Below, one piece after another: positions 14,610-23,035 of a stretch of DNA of 64,000 nt (within the stretch, counting starts at the first letter, position 1; each line of letters opens with the position of its first letter). The notes beneath the pieces were generated by a model. The model saw only the letters and a program-made list of their open reading frames with translations. It was not told the origin of the DNA and did not search any database. The position numbers were made by a program, and so were the translations under genes. The stretch comes from UBA6220 sp041651335 (GTDB lineage Bacteria > Patescibacteriota > Minisyncoccia > Minisyncoccales > Minisyncoccaceae): assembly GCA_041651335.1 (NCBI GenBank), contig JBAZJL010000001.1, forward strand, positions 62,001 to 126,000, read 5' to 3'.

Positions 14610-16142
14610 ATGAAAATATTATTTCTTTGCGCTGAAGCAGCGCCCTATATCACTGTTGGCGGATTATCGCAAGTAATGTATTTCTTGCCTAAATCGCTAA
14701 AAAAACTAGACCATGATGTGCGTATTTTTACGCCTCTTTTTGGATCGTCTGAAGGATTAGAAGATAAAAAATTAAAATTAATTTTCGAACAATTGCCAGT
14801 TCCTGTTGCCGATAATCCAAACGAATCTTTGGTTTGCAATATCAAATATCTGGCCGGAGATTCAAAAACCGCGGGCATGTATTTTTTAGAAAACCGGGAA
14901 TATTATGAATTAAGAGCTAATGTTTTTGGTTATGCCGATGACCACACCCGTTTTGCTTTAATGTGCAAGGCTTGCTTGGAATGGCTATTAATTGAAAAAG
15001 AAAAAGGAGAAAAAGCTTGGTGGCCAGATATTATTCATTGCCACGACTGGCATGCTTCTTATTTTATTGATTTAGCAAAAAACAATAATCGCTATAAAAA
15101 ATTACTAGAAAAAACTCCGATCCTTTTAACTGTGCATAATTTTAAATATCAAGGAAATTGGGATTTTAAATTTACAGATAAAAATAATCAAGATAATGGA
15201 TTTTCAAAACTAAATTCATTAATTTCTCCTGATTTGCAAAAACAAAACGCTTTGAAAAGAGGATTATTGTTCGCTGATGCCATTACTACCGTCAGCCCTA
15301 CTCATGCTATAGAAATTTTAACGCCAGAATATGCCGAAGGCCTAGATGAAACCATTTCTCAGGTTCGAGGAAAATTAAGCGGAATTCTAAATGGTATAAA
15401 TATAGAAGAATTTAATCCGGAAACCGATCCTTTGATTAAAAAAAGATTTTCTAATAAAAATTTTATAAATAGTCGCTTAGTCAATAAAAAAGAGCTTCAG
15501 CGAGAATTTTCTTTGCCAATAGACCCAAATAAGCCATTACTTGCTTTTGTTGGCAGACTAACAACCCAAAAAGGAATTAATTTGTTGGTTGAAACACTGC
15601 CTCATCTTTTTGAAGAACGGCTAGATGTTCAATTTATCGCCCTAGGAGAAGGAGATGAACAATTTAAAAACGCTTTAACCAAACTAAAAGAAAAATATCC
15701 CGATCAAATATCTTTGCATCTTTCTTCTGATTTCCAATTGCCAAGAAAAATTTTTGCCGGGGCAGATATCATTCTTGTTCCAAGTTCTTTTGAGCCAGGC
15801 GGACTTGTATCCCTAGAAGCCCAACGCTATGGGGCTGTTCCTTTAGTAAGAAAAACAGGGGGATTAATTGACAGTGTTAAAGATTTTAACTCCTTAACAA
15901 AACAAGGAAATGGATTTTCTTTCAAACAAAAAAATTCTTGGGCGATTTACGGCACAATTATTCAAGCTTTAACGATTTATCAACAAAAACCTCTTTGGCA
16001 ACAATTGGTAAAAAATTGTTTAAACCAAAATTTTTCCTGGGATAAAGTAGCAATAGAATATGACGATTGGTATCGCCGAAATCTAAAAAAGAAAAACAAT
16101 ATTTCAAAAATTAGCTTAATTTTTAAAAAATTTATAAAATAA
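14610..16142 (+). CDS. glgA: Glycogen/starch synthase
   Basis: A GT5 glucosyltransferase of 510 residues extending alpha-1,4-glucan from ADP- or UDP-glucose. The N-terminal domain shows CAEAAPYITVGGLSQVMYFL; the usual KxGGL loop reads TVGGL, so the family Lys is replaced. The C-terminal domain shows GRLTTQKGINLL and PSSFEPGGLVSLEAQRYG, the conserved EPGGL site. The Lys-to-Thr change could alter donor use. It is two bases upstream of glgP. No ADP-glucose pyrophosphorylase or branching enzyme lies in this window. Confidence 0.88.
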   Translation: MKILFLCAEAAPYITVGGLSQVMYFLPKSLKKLDHDVRIFTPLFGSSEGLEDKKLKLIFEQLPVPVADNPNESLVCNIKYLAGDSKTAGMYFLENREYYELRANVFGYADDHTRFALMCKACLEWLLIEKEKGEKAWWPDIIHCHDWHASYFIDLAKNNNRYKKLLEKTPILLTVHNFKYQGNWDFKFTDKNNQDNGFSKLNSLISPDLQKQNALKRGLLFADAITTVSPTHAIEILTPEYAEGLDETISQVRGKLSGILNGINIEEFNPETDPLIKKRFSNKNFINSRLVNKKELQREFSLPIDPNKPLLAFVGRLTTQKGINLLVETLPHLFEERLDVQFIALGEGDEQFKNALTKLKEKYPDQISLHLSSDFQLPRKIFAGADIILVPSSFEPGGLVSLEAQRYGAVPLVRKTGGLIDSVKDFNSLTKQGNGFSFKQKNSWAIYGTIIQALTIYQQKPLWQQLVKNCLNQNFSWDKVAIEYDDWYRRNLKKKNNISKISLIFKKFIK

Positions 16143-16144
16143 AA

Positions 16145-17836
16145 ATGGAAAACAAAGGACTATCAAGATTTTATTCGCACCAAGAATGGTTTAAACAATT
16201 TCAAAATTCGCCAGAATATAAAAGATTAAAAAATCACCCTATTGCTTATTTCTGCGCTGAATATGGATTAGGAGACCAACTACCTTTTTCTGGTGGATTA
16301 GGAATCTTGTCGGGAGACATTTTAAAAGAAGCCGGAGACCAAAAACTGCCAATGATAGCAATTGGTTTATATTATCACAGCGGTCTTGTTTGCGAAAAAG
16401 ACGAACCAAAATTTTTAAAAATTAAAGAATCGCCGACCAAAGAAGCCGGCCTTAAAATTGTTTTAGATTCAAACAATAAGCCTCTAATAATCAAAGTTCC
16501 GATTAAAAATCAGGATGTTCTGGTTCAAGCTTGGGTAAAAAAGGTGAACGGCATAAAACTTTTTTTATTAGACACGGATTTAAAAGAAAATAATATTAAT
16601 GACCAGATTATTACCAATCATCTTTATCCAAGCGATAAAGAAATCGGATTAAAACAAAGTATGATAATTGGGATTGGAGGGGTAAGACTGTTAAAAGCCA
16701 TGGGGATTGAACCTGAAATTTATCATATTAGCGAAGGCCATTCCGCTATGGTTGCCTTTGAATTAATCGGACAAGAAATGGAAACTCGAAAATTAAACTT
16801 TAACGAAGCAAAACAATTTGCCCGACGCCGAATAGTTTTTACAAATCATACCCTGGTTCCGGCTGGAAATAAGGTTTTTAACAATGACTTGGTCTCCGTG
16901 TTTTTATCAAAATATTCACAAGAATTAAAAATTCCGACAATGGAATTGATAAAATTCGGATTAATCAATGAGTTTAATGTTTTTTCTTTAACTATGGTCG
17001 GCTTGCGCACCGCCGGAATAATCAATGCGGTGAGCAATCTCCATTCCCAAAAAGCTAAAGAGCTTTGGCCCGATTATCCAATGGTTGGAGTAACAAACGG
17101 CATTCACATCAAAACTTGGGATTTGCTTGAAAATCCAAAAAATTCTACAAACTTATGGTCTGTTCACCAAAAAAGAAAAAAAATCCTGCTTGATTTCATA
17201 AAGAAAAAAACTAGCCAAGACTGGCCAATGAACACGCTTTTAATCGGCTGGGCTCGCAGAATTGTTTCTTATAAAAGACCAACTGTTTTATTTGAAAATT
17301 TAAAAAAATTAAAAACTATTGCTCAGAATAAAAATCAACCAATAAAAATAGTCATGGCTGGACAGCCTCATCGAAGTGATGAGGTGGGAATTCGCCTGCT
17401 AAAAGAAATACGATTATTGGCTGAAACAGAACTAAAAGGACTTTTGGTTTATCTGCCAGAATATAATGTTGAAATGGCAAAATTGCTTATTTCGGGATGC
17501 GATGTTTGGCTGAATACTCCAGTGGTTGGATTTGAAGCTTGTGGCACTTCAGGAATGAAAGCTGGGCTAAATGGAGTACTTCCTTTTTCCACAAAAGACG
17601 GCTGGATCGATGAAATCGAAATGTATGGCAAAGGTTGGCTAATTAAAAATGAAGCCATTAATAGTAATATTTTGGAAACGCTGGAAAAAAATATCATCCC
17701 TCTTTATTATTCACGCAACTCCAAAGGCTGCCCAGAGCAATGGATTCGAAATATGAAAAATTCACGGGAAATGATTTTAAATGATTTTTCCGCTACGCGC
17801 CTGCTTGAAGACTATATTAAAATGCTTTATTTGTAG
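16145..17836 (+). CDS. glgP: Alpha-glucan phosphorylase (short form)
   Basis: A GT35 phosphorylase releasing glucose-1-phosphate from alpha-glucan with pyridoxal phosphate. Visible motifs are CAEYGLGDQLPFSGGLGILS, the active-site region VTNGIHIKTW, and the PLP site CGTSGMKAGLNGVLP with its Lys. At 563 residues it is much shorter than the 800-residue E. coli type and belongs to the short alpha-glucan phosphorylases seen in many anaerobes and CPR. It is in an operon with glgA (two-base gap), so synthesis and breakdown enzymes are co-transcribed. Confidence 0.88.
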   Translation: MENKGLSRFYSHQEWFKQFQNSPEYKRLKNHPIAYFCAEYGLGDQLPFSGGLGILSGDILKEAGDQKLPMIAIGLYYHSGLVCEKDEPKFLKIKESPTKEAGLKIVLDSNNKPLIIKVPIKNQDVLVQAWVKKVNGIKLFLLDTDLKENNINDQIITNHLYPSDKEIGLKQSMIIGIGGVRLLKAMGIEPEIYHISEGHSAMVAFELIGQEMETRKLNFNEAKQFARRRIVFTNHTLVPAGNKVFNNDLVSVFLSKYSQELKIPTMELIKFGLINEFNVFSLTMVGLRTAGIINAVSNLHSQKAKELWPDYPMVGVTNGIHIKTWDLLENPKNSTNLWSVHQKRKKILLDFIKKKTSQDWPMNTLLIGWARRIVSYKRPTVLFENLKKLKTIAQNKNQPIKIVMAGQPHRSDEVGIRLLKEIRLLAETELKGLLVYLPEYNVEMAKLLISGCDVWLNTPVVGFEACGTSGMKAGLNGVLPFSTKDGWIDEIEMYGKGWLIKNEAINSNILETLEKNIIPLYYSRNSKGCPEQWIRNMKNSREMILNDFSATRLLEDYIKMLYL

Positions 17837-17848
17837 GTTTTTTTATTT

Positions 17849-18472
17849 ATGCTATTTTTTGATTTTTCAAAAATTTTAGATTATTCTTTAAAAGATGTTC
17901 GAATTTTTGCAACTGAATTTATTCAATTAAAACCAAATGAAAAAATATTGGATGTTTGCTGCGGAGCAGGAGACCAAATTTTTTATTATTCTAAAAAAGA
18001 CGCACTTTGTTATGGAATTGATTTTGACGAAAAATCAATTTTAAAAGCAAAAGACAAATTAAAAAATATTAAAAATATTTTTCTTGAAAAAGCTGATTCT
18101 GCCAATCTGCCGTTTGAAGACAATTATTTTGATTGCGCTTCGATCTGTTTAGCTTTGCACGAAAAACCAAATAATTTACAGAATAAAACAATTACGGAAA
18201 TGAAAAGAGTAGTAAAAGACAAGGGGAAATTAGTTTTTATCGATTTTTCCGTGCCCTTGCCAAATAATTTTATGACCAAAACAATTAAAATTATTGAATA
18301 TTTTGCTGGAAAAAATCACTTTTCCTGTTTTCAAAACTATTTACGTCAAAAAGGAATGGATAAATTATTACAAGATAATTTTTTAAAAAAACAAAGACAG
18401 GCTTTTCTTAAAAAAGATAATCTGGTTATAATAGAAGCAATAAACAATAAGCCTGGCAAATCAAATGAATAA
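17849..18472 (+). CDS. Class I SAM-dependent methyltransferase
   Basis: A 207-residue Rossmann-fold methyltransferase. Motif I is ILDVCCGAGDQIFYY; the acidic end of strand 2 is GIDFDEKSILKAK; motif post-I/II is ANLPFEDNYFDCASIC. It resembles the UbiE/type-11 group, but nothing in it fixes a substrate. It starts 12 bases after glgP and overlaps the next gene by eight bases, so it is in the same transcript. Its role in that operon is unclear. Confidence 0.8.
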   Translation: MLFFDFSKILDYSLKDVRIFATEFIQLKPNEKILDVCCGAGDQIFYYSKKDALCYGIDFDEKSILKAKDKLKNIKNIFLEKADSANLPFEDNYFDCASICLALHEKPNNLQNKTITEMKRVVKDKGKLVFIDFSVPLPNNFMTKTIKIIEYFAGKNHFSCFQNYLRQKGMDKLLQDNFLKKQRQAFLKKDNLVIIEAINNKPGKSNE

Positions 18473-19409
18473 TTCCACTTTGAATAAAATTTTAATTTTT
18501 TTGATAGTAATTGCTTTTGCTGGAAATGCTTATATTTTTAGAAATGAAATCAATTATTATCTGCCCATATTGGGGACACAAAAACCCTGCGAACAACCAA
18601 TTACTTATTCAATTGGCACGCTTGACCAGCGCTTTGGAATTTCCGAGCAAGAATTCTTGGAAATCATTGAACAAGCAACTTCGGCTTGGAGCGAATCTAT
18701 TGATAGGGAATTATTCACTTATGATCCCCAAAATGGAAAATTAAAAATAAGCTTATTGTATGATTACCGCCAAGACTCTACCGACCGCCTAAAATCACTT
18801 GGCATTACGATAAACAATAATTTAAGCGGATACGAAACTTTAAAAGCAAAATACGATTCTGCAATAATTGCTTACAATCAACAAAATGCTCAAATCGAGG
18901 CCAGAGAAAAATCTTATAATGAAAATTTATCTGCCTATAATTCTCAGGTAAATTATTGGAACAGTAAAGGTGGAGCGCCACAAGCCAAGGTCAAAGAATT
19001 AGAAAAAGAAAAAACTGCTCTGGAAAATGAAAGAAAAACAATTATTCAATTTAATTCCCAATTAAAATCCCAAATTGATAACATTAACGCTATGGCCACT
19101 GCTCTTAATCAAATGGCAGCTGATTTAAATATTAATGCCAATCTTTATAATGGAATCGTGGCCAACCAAGAGGAAGAATTCCAAGAAGGTCATTATCGCG
19201 AGAATAGCCTAATTCAAGAAATAAACATTTATCAATTTAATGACCGCAATATGCTAACCAGGGTTTTAATGCATGAACTTGGACATGCGTTAGGTTTAGG
19301 GCATTTAGAAAATCCAGAAGCAATAATGTACCGCCTAAACCAAGCCACTAATCTTTATTTAACTGAAGACGATCTTTCTGCTCTAAAGCAGGTTTGTAAA
19401 ATTAAATAA
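18465..19409 (+). CDS. Membrane-anchored matrixin-like zinc metalloprotease
   Basis: A 314-residue protein with an N-terminal membrane anchor (ILIFLIVIAFAGNAYIF), so the rest lies outside the membrane. The middle (about 125-220) is a coiled coil containing VKELEKEKTALENERKTI. The C-terminus has the full M10-type zinc motif HELGHALGLGHLENPEAIMY (HExxHxxGxxH plus Met turn). It probably cleaves proteins at the cell surface. It ends at a bidirectional terminator. Confidence 0.85.
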   Translation: MNNSTLNKILIFLIVIAFAGNAYIFRNEINYYLPILGTQKPCEQPITYSIGTLDQRFGISEQEFLEIIEQATSAWSESIDRELFTYDPQNGKLKISLLYDYRQDSTDRLKSLGITINNNLSGYETLKAKYDSAIIAYNQQNAQIEAREKSYNENLSAYNSQVNYWNSKGGAPQAKVKELEKEKTALENERKTIIQFNSQLKSQIDNINAMATALNQMAADLNINANLYNGIVANQEEEFQEGHYRENSLIQEINIYQFNDRNMLTRVLMHELGHALGLGHLENPEAIMYRLNQATNLYLTEDDLSALKQVCKIK

Positions 19410-19420
19410 TTTATAAATAA

Positions 19421-19451
19421 AAAGCAAGGCTTTTAAAAAGCCTTGCTTTTT
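19421..19451. terminator. Bidirectional terminator
   Basis: AAAAAGCAAGGC and GCCTTGCTTTTT arms around TTTTAAAAA, between convergent genes. Confidence 0.88.
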
Positions 19452-19462
19452 GAGAACAGAAA

Positions 19463-19669
19463 TTATTTTTTGCCAATAGCCGGAGAAACAATAGCCAAAT
19501 AAACAGCTGACAAGCCCACCAAAATATAAACAATCCTGGCAATTATTGCCACTGAACTAAAAATAATGGCCACTAAATCATAACCCCAGATTCCATAAAT
19601 ACCCCAATTTATCCCACCAATAATCACAAGAATCAGAGCGATCCAATCTAAAGAGTTTAATTGATTCAT
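19463..19669 (-). CDS. DUF378 family small membrane protein
   Basis: A 68-residue membrane protein with two hydrophobic helices. The signature LDWIALILVIIGGINWGIYG and later ARIVYILVGLSAVYL identify DUF378 (YuzA-like). These proteins occur widely in bacteria and have no established function. It is a monocistronic gene on the - strand between two + strand units. Confidence 0.88.
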   Translation of the reverse strand: MNQLNSLDWIALILVIIGGINWGIYGIWGYDLVAIIFSSVAIIARIVYILVGLSAVYLAIVSPAIGKK

Positions 19670-19834
19670 TTTATTTTTAAAAATAAATTTATTTTTAACG
19701 ACCTTTGATTAATTTTATCATTTTAACCTAAAAAGCAATATGAATTTGTCCACACCGAGGATTTATAGTTTTTTGCCTTTTTCTGGCAATTGACAAATTT
19801 TAAAAAATAAGCAATAATCATTTTGTAAGTAAAT

Positions 19835-19929
19835 CCACAGACAGCGGGCAATCAAATAAGACCTGCCGAGGATAAAATAATTTTAAATTATTTATTTTCG
19901 TTTAATCTGTGGACGGCCACAGTTTTTTT
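19835..19929 (+). promoter_or_regulatory. Ribosomal protein L10 leader with terminator
   Basis: The leader of the rplJ-rplL mRNA contains the L10-binding pattern ACAGCGGGCAA...GACCTGCCGAGG known from L10 leaders. Its 5' CCACAG (19835-19840) can pair with CTGTGG (19907-19912), which can instead pair with CCACAG (19917-19922) to form a terminator followed by seven T. This is the standard logic of feedback control by L10/L12. The L10-leader identity is established knowledge; the alternative pairing is read from sequence. Confidence 0.85.
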
Positions 19930-19946
19930 AATAATAAACATAAAAT

Positions 19947-20465
19947 ATGCCTTTAACAAAACAAAAAAAACAAAGCGTTGTTAAAGACCTTGAAGAAAAG
20001 CTGGACAAGCAAAAATCATTGGTTTTTATGGATTTTGCCGGCACTAACGTCAAAGAGCTTACTGAGGTAAGAAATGCTCTGAAAAAAGACGGAGGTGAAA
20101 TGAAAATCGCTAAAAAAAGCCTTTTGGGAATTGCTTTCCAAAATAAAGGTATCAGCGCTGATGTTAAAAATTTATCAGGAGAAACAGCAATAATCTTCGG
20201 ATATGAAGATGAAGTGGCGCCAAGTAAAATTGTTTATCAATTCACCAAAACCAGCAAAAACGCAAAAATGATTGGGGGATTGATAAATAATGTTTTCTAC
20301 GGAGCCGAAGACATGGTTAAATTAGCTCAATTGCCAAGCAAGCAGCAATTATTGGGAATGTTAGTGGGAACAATCAATGCCCCTGTCTCCAATTTTGTTA
20401 GTGTGCTTCATGGCAACCTAAGAGGATTAGTTTACGCCTTGTCGGCAATTAAAGATAAAAAATAA
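19947..20465 (+). CDS. rplJ: Ribosomal protein L10
   Basis: L10, the base of the ribosomal stalk, binds 23S rRNA and carries L7/L12 dimers. The 172 residues show the N-terminal LTKQKKQSVVKDLEEKLDKQ and FMDFAGTNVKELTEVRNALK, and a C-terminal helix for L12 binding. The start is the ATG after the L10 leader. There is no SD, as for most housekeeping genes here. rplL follows after 80 bases. Confidence 0.95.
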   Translation: MPLTKQKKQSVVKDLEEKLDKQKSLVFMDFAGTNVKELTEVRNALKKDGGEMKIAKKSLLGIAFQNKGISADVKNLSGETAIIFGYEDEVAPSKIVYQFTKTSKNAKMIGGLINNVFYGAEDMVKLAQLPSKQQLLGMLVGTINAPVSNFVSVLHGNLRGLVYALSAIKDKK

Positions 20466-20545
20466 TTAATAATTAAAAAGCAAAAAATAATTATAATATT
20501 CAAAAATACAATTTAGACTATTATAATCATTAAATGCAAAATAAA

Positions 20546-20962
20546 ATGGCAGAAGAAATAGAAAAAAAAGAAGTTCCAGAAAAATTTAAGAAAATCGTCG
20601 AAGAAATAGAAAAAATGTCAGTTCTTGATTTATCTGAACTGGTAAAAGTATTAGAAGAAAAGTTTGGCGTTTCCGCTGCTCCTCAAATGGTTGCTGCTGG
20701 TGCTGCTCCTGCTGCTGCTGGAAGTGAACCAGGAGAAGAAAAAACATCATTTAATGTTGTTTTAACCTCAGCTGGCGAGAAAAAAATAGAAGTAATCAAG
20801 GTGGTAAGAGATCTTACTGCAAAAGGATTAAAAGAAGCCAAAGATTTAGTAGATGCTGTTGCTACTGAACCGCAAACAATCAAAGAAGAAGTAAAAAAAG
20901 AAGAAGCTGAAGAAATAAAGAAAAAATTTGTTGAAGCCGGGGCAACCGTAGAATTGAAATAA
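20546..20962 (+). CDS. rplL: Ribosomal protein L7/L12
   Basis: The stalk protein that recruits translation factors. The C-terminal domain is clear (KTSFNVVLTSAGEKKIEVIK, then GLKEAKDLVDA), and the Ala/Gly-rich hinge AAGAAPAAAGSEPG is typical. The ATG at 20546 (MAEEIEKKE) seems likelier than the one at 20534, which adds only MQNK; neither has an SD. It is co-transcribed with rplJ and ends at strong terminators. Confidence 0.93.
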   Translation: MAEEIEKKEVPEKFKKIVEEIEKMSVLDLSELVKVLEEKFGVSAAPQMVAAGAAPAAAGSEPGEEKTSFNVVLTSAGEKKIEVIKVVRDLTAKGLKEAKDLVDAVATEPQTIKEEVKKEEAEEIKKKFVEAGATVELK

Positions 20963-20967
20963 AAACT

Positions 20968-21035
20968 AAAACCGCTCTCGAAAGGGCGGTTTTAAAAAAT
21001 CAAAAACCGCCTTAAAAAGCGGTTTTGATTTTATT
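20968..21035. terminator. Tandem terminators after rplL
   Basis: AAAACCGCTC/GGGCGGTTTT and AAAACCGCCTT/AAGCGGTTTT hairpins. Together they can stop transcription from both the rplL side and the converging - strand gene. Confidence 0.85.
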
Positions 21036-21815
21036 TTATTGGCAAACTCCAGCGGGCTGGTTATTAGTAAGCTTACAAATTAATTTTATTAAATCTGCTT
21101 TTTCTGTTTCTTCGCCACTGTTTTCTCCTGAACCAAGGCGATAATATTTGCACCCTAAAACAAGAGCTGGAATCGATCCATCACTGTATTGAAGCAAAAC
21201 ATCCTGATCGGTAGCAACATCAATATTCTTATGGAAAGAAATGTTATTGCCAAATAAGGCTGCAACCTCAGAGATTATAGGTTTTTCCCAAACACAATGA
21301 GGGCATCCTTCTGACCCAAAAAAGTAAACCAAAGGTTTTCCGTTTTCAGTACAAACCTCAGCATCAGTGATTTCTTTGAAGTTACCTTCAACAACTGTGC
21401 TAGGCTTTTTTTGCATTTCCGGAAGATTGGCAGTTGAATCCTGAGTTGGATCATTTGGATTTTTGGTCATATCTATTGGCTCAGAAGGGAAAAGAAGCTT
21501 TCCATCTACTGAAACATAAGAAGGAACCACTTGACCATTAAAATTCATACTTAAACTATAAAAACAAGTTTTTCCTTCTTCAACTTTATTTAAAGTTGTT
21601 TGTTTCGTAGGATCGAAATATTCGTTTACAAAATTAACTGTCATTTCTGCTACTTTGTCAGACGCTAAAACAATGCCAGCACTTTTTGTTCCCACTACTA
21701 ATAAAGCCCCTAGAACTATTGTTGAAATTAAAAACACGAATGAAACAATCATCCAGATATTCAACTTCTTCTTAGCTTTTTGAGAGCTTTCACTTTTTTC
21801 TGTTATATTTTCCAT
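21036..21815 (-). CDS. Membrane-anchored thioredoxin-like protein
   Basis: A 259-residue protein with one N-terminal membrane helix (IWMIVSFVFLISTIVLGALL) and an outside C-terminal thioredoxin fold. The redox motif is CPHC in VYFFGSEGCPHCVWEKPII, followed by a cis-Pro region near GSIPALVLGC. It could act in disulfide formation or reduction at the cell surface. Two further Cys in CKLTNNQPAGVCQ at the end may form a structural disulfide. The exact Dsb or Trx class is not clear. Confidence 0.75.
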   Translation of the reverse strand: MENITEKSESSQKAKKKLNIWMIVSFVFLISTIVLGALLVVGTKSAGIVLASDKVAEMTVNFVNEYFDPTKQTTLNKVEEGKTCFYSLSMNFNGQVVPSYVSVDGKLLFPSEPIDMTKNPNDPTQDSTANLPEMQKKPSTVVEGNFKEITDAEVCTENGKPLVYFFGSEGCPHCVWEKPIISEVAALFGNNISFHKNIDVATDQDVLLQYSDGSIPALVLGCKYYRLGSGENSGEETEKADLIKLICKLTNNQPAGVCQ

Positions 21816-21867
21816 AGGATAATGTATTTATTATATTCAACCCCGTATTTTTTTTACGGGGTTATTT

Positions 21868-22110
21868 TTAAAAGCTTCCTTCGCTGTCATCATCATTTAA
21901 ATCGTCGTCTTCTTCTGCGTCATCGTCATCAAGGTCATCATCATCGTCAGCGAAATCATCATCATCTTCTTCGTCGGCATCGTCGCTTTTGGTGAAATCG
22001 TCATCGTCATCATTATCGAATTCATCAAAATCATCTTCACCGGTGAAACCAGACAATTCAACTTCTTCATCAAATTGATTTTTTACTTCATTTAATTCTT
22101 CGTTGATCAT
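21868..22110 (-). CDS. Highly acidic low-complexity protein (80 aa)
   Basis: An 80-residue protein whose last 55 residues are almost all Asp and Glu with a few Ser, Phe and Lys. The N-terminus is more ordinary (MINEELNEVKNQFDEEVELS). The composition recalls the acidic tail of RNA polymerase delta subunit and histone-mimic proteins, but there is no delta domain. The + strand frame over the same bases encodes only a His/Arg run and is rejected. Function unknown. Confidence 0.6.
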   Translation of the reverse strand: MINEELNEVKNQFDEEVELSGFTGEDDFDEFDNDDDDDFTKSDDADEEDDDDFADDDDDLDDDDAEEDDDLNDDDSEGSF

Positions 22111-22331
22111 AATATTTTTAAAATTAATAAATTAATAATTTTTTATTTTTATTAAAGGTTGTTTAAATAATTTTTTTTCGGAAAATATTATTAAAATTTT
22201 AATGATTTTCGACCTTTTTCTTCTAATTATGCTATTATTATAATCGTAGAAATATTCTTGTCAAGCTCAAAAAGCATAGACAGATTTAGGGATAGATATT
22301 ATAATTTATTAAAACAATAAAAAAAGAAAAA

Positions 22332-22637
22332 ATGTCATTTTTTTTATCAATTGCTATTGCTTCTTTTGGCGGAGGAATTGTCCGAAGTTTAATGGGTTTT
22401 TTAAAAAAAGAAAGCACTTATTCTTATAAAAATCCTTCTTTTAATATCCCTTATTTCTTTTTAACTGTTTTTATTTCCGGCATAATCGGATTATTATCAG
22501 CCGTAGCAATCAAAGAATCAGCTATTGTGATTACCGGGCTAACTTCTATTTCTCCAGCCATTGCTTTTATTATTGGTTATGCTGGAGGAGATTTTCTGGA
22601 AGGAATCTATCAGATAATTTTAAAGAAAAATCAATAA
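22332..22637 (+). CDS. Small membrane protein (101 aa)
   Basis: A membrane protein with about three hydrophobic segments: the first around IAIASFGGGIVRSL, the second FFLTVFISGIIGLLSAVAI, the third ISPAIAFIIGYAGGDF. No family is recognised. It is the first of three closely spaced genes ending with the Clp-type ATPase (eight bases to the next), which suggests a membrane complex. Confidence 0.65.
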   Translation: MSFFLSIAIASFGGGIVRSLMGFLKKESTYSYKNPSFNIPYFFLTVFISGIIGLLSAVAIKESAIVITGLTSISPAIAFIIGYAGGDFLEGIYQIILKKNQ

Positions 22638-22645
22638 TCCATTCC

Positions 22646-23035
22646 ATGACCAGCTATCACTTAAAATATCTTTCCTGGCAACTTGTCAAAAAACCAAAAA
22701 AAATTTTAATGGCAACAAAAAATTTTCTTGCTTTCGGGGCTTACTTTTTTTCTGCTAAAGAGCTTCTGTTTTCCTTGTTTGCTCCTTGGAAAAGACAAAT
22801 CGAAGATTATGGAAAAGGATTTGATTTTGAGGTTTATTTTCGAGTTTTCTCTGGAAATATTATTTCACGAGCCATTGGTTTTGTTGTCCGAATCATTTTC
22901 TTGCTTGCTTTTTTAATTTTTGAAATTCTTGTTTTAATTTTAGGAATAACCTGTTTAATTGTTTGGCTTTTTTTACCTTTAATTTTAATCGCTGGATTTG
23001 CTTATGGAATAAAATTAATTTTTGCCTATGTTTAA
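22646..23035 (+). CDS. Membrane protein (129 aa)
   Basis: A 129-residue membrane protein with strong hydrophobic helices in its second half (AIGFVVRIIFLLAFLIFEIL and LILGITCLIVWLFLPLILIA). The N-terminus is basic and aromatic. It overlaps the start of the Clp-like gene by eight bases, so translation is probably coupled. A role as partner or anchor of that ATPase is inference from context. Confidence 0.65.
   Translation: MTSYHLKYLSWQLVKKPKKILMATKNFLAFGAYFFSAKELLFSLFAPWKRQIEDYGKGFDFEVYFRVFSGNIISRAIGFVVRIIFLLAFLIFEILVLILGITCLIVWLFLPLILIAGFAYGIKLIFAYV

Noticed and set aside
21780..21995. His/Arg-rich 71-residue + strand frame
   Set aside because: It is the reverse of the Asp/Glu codon run of the acidic protein on the - strand.
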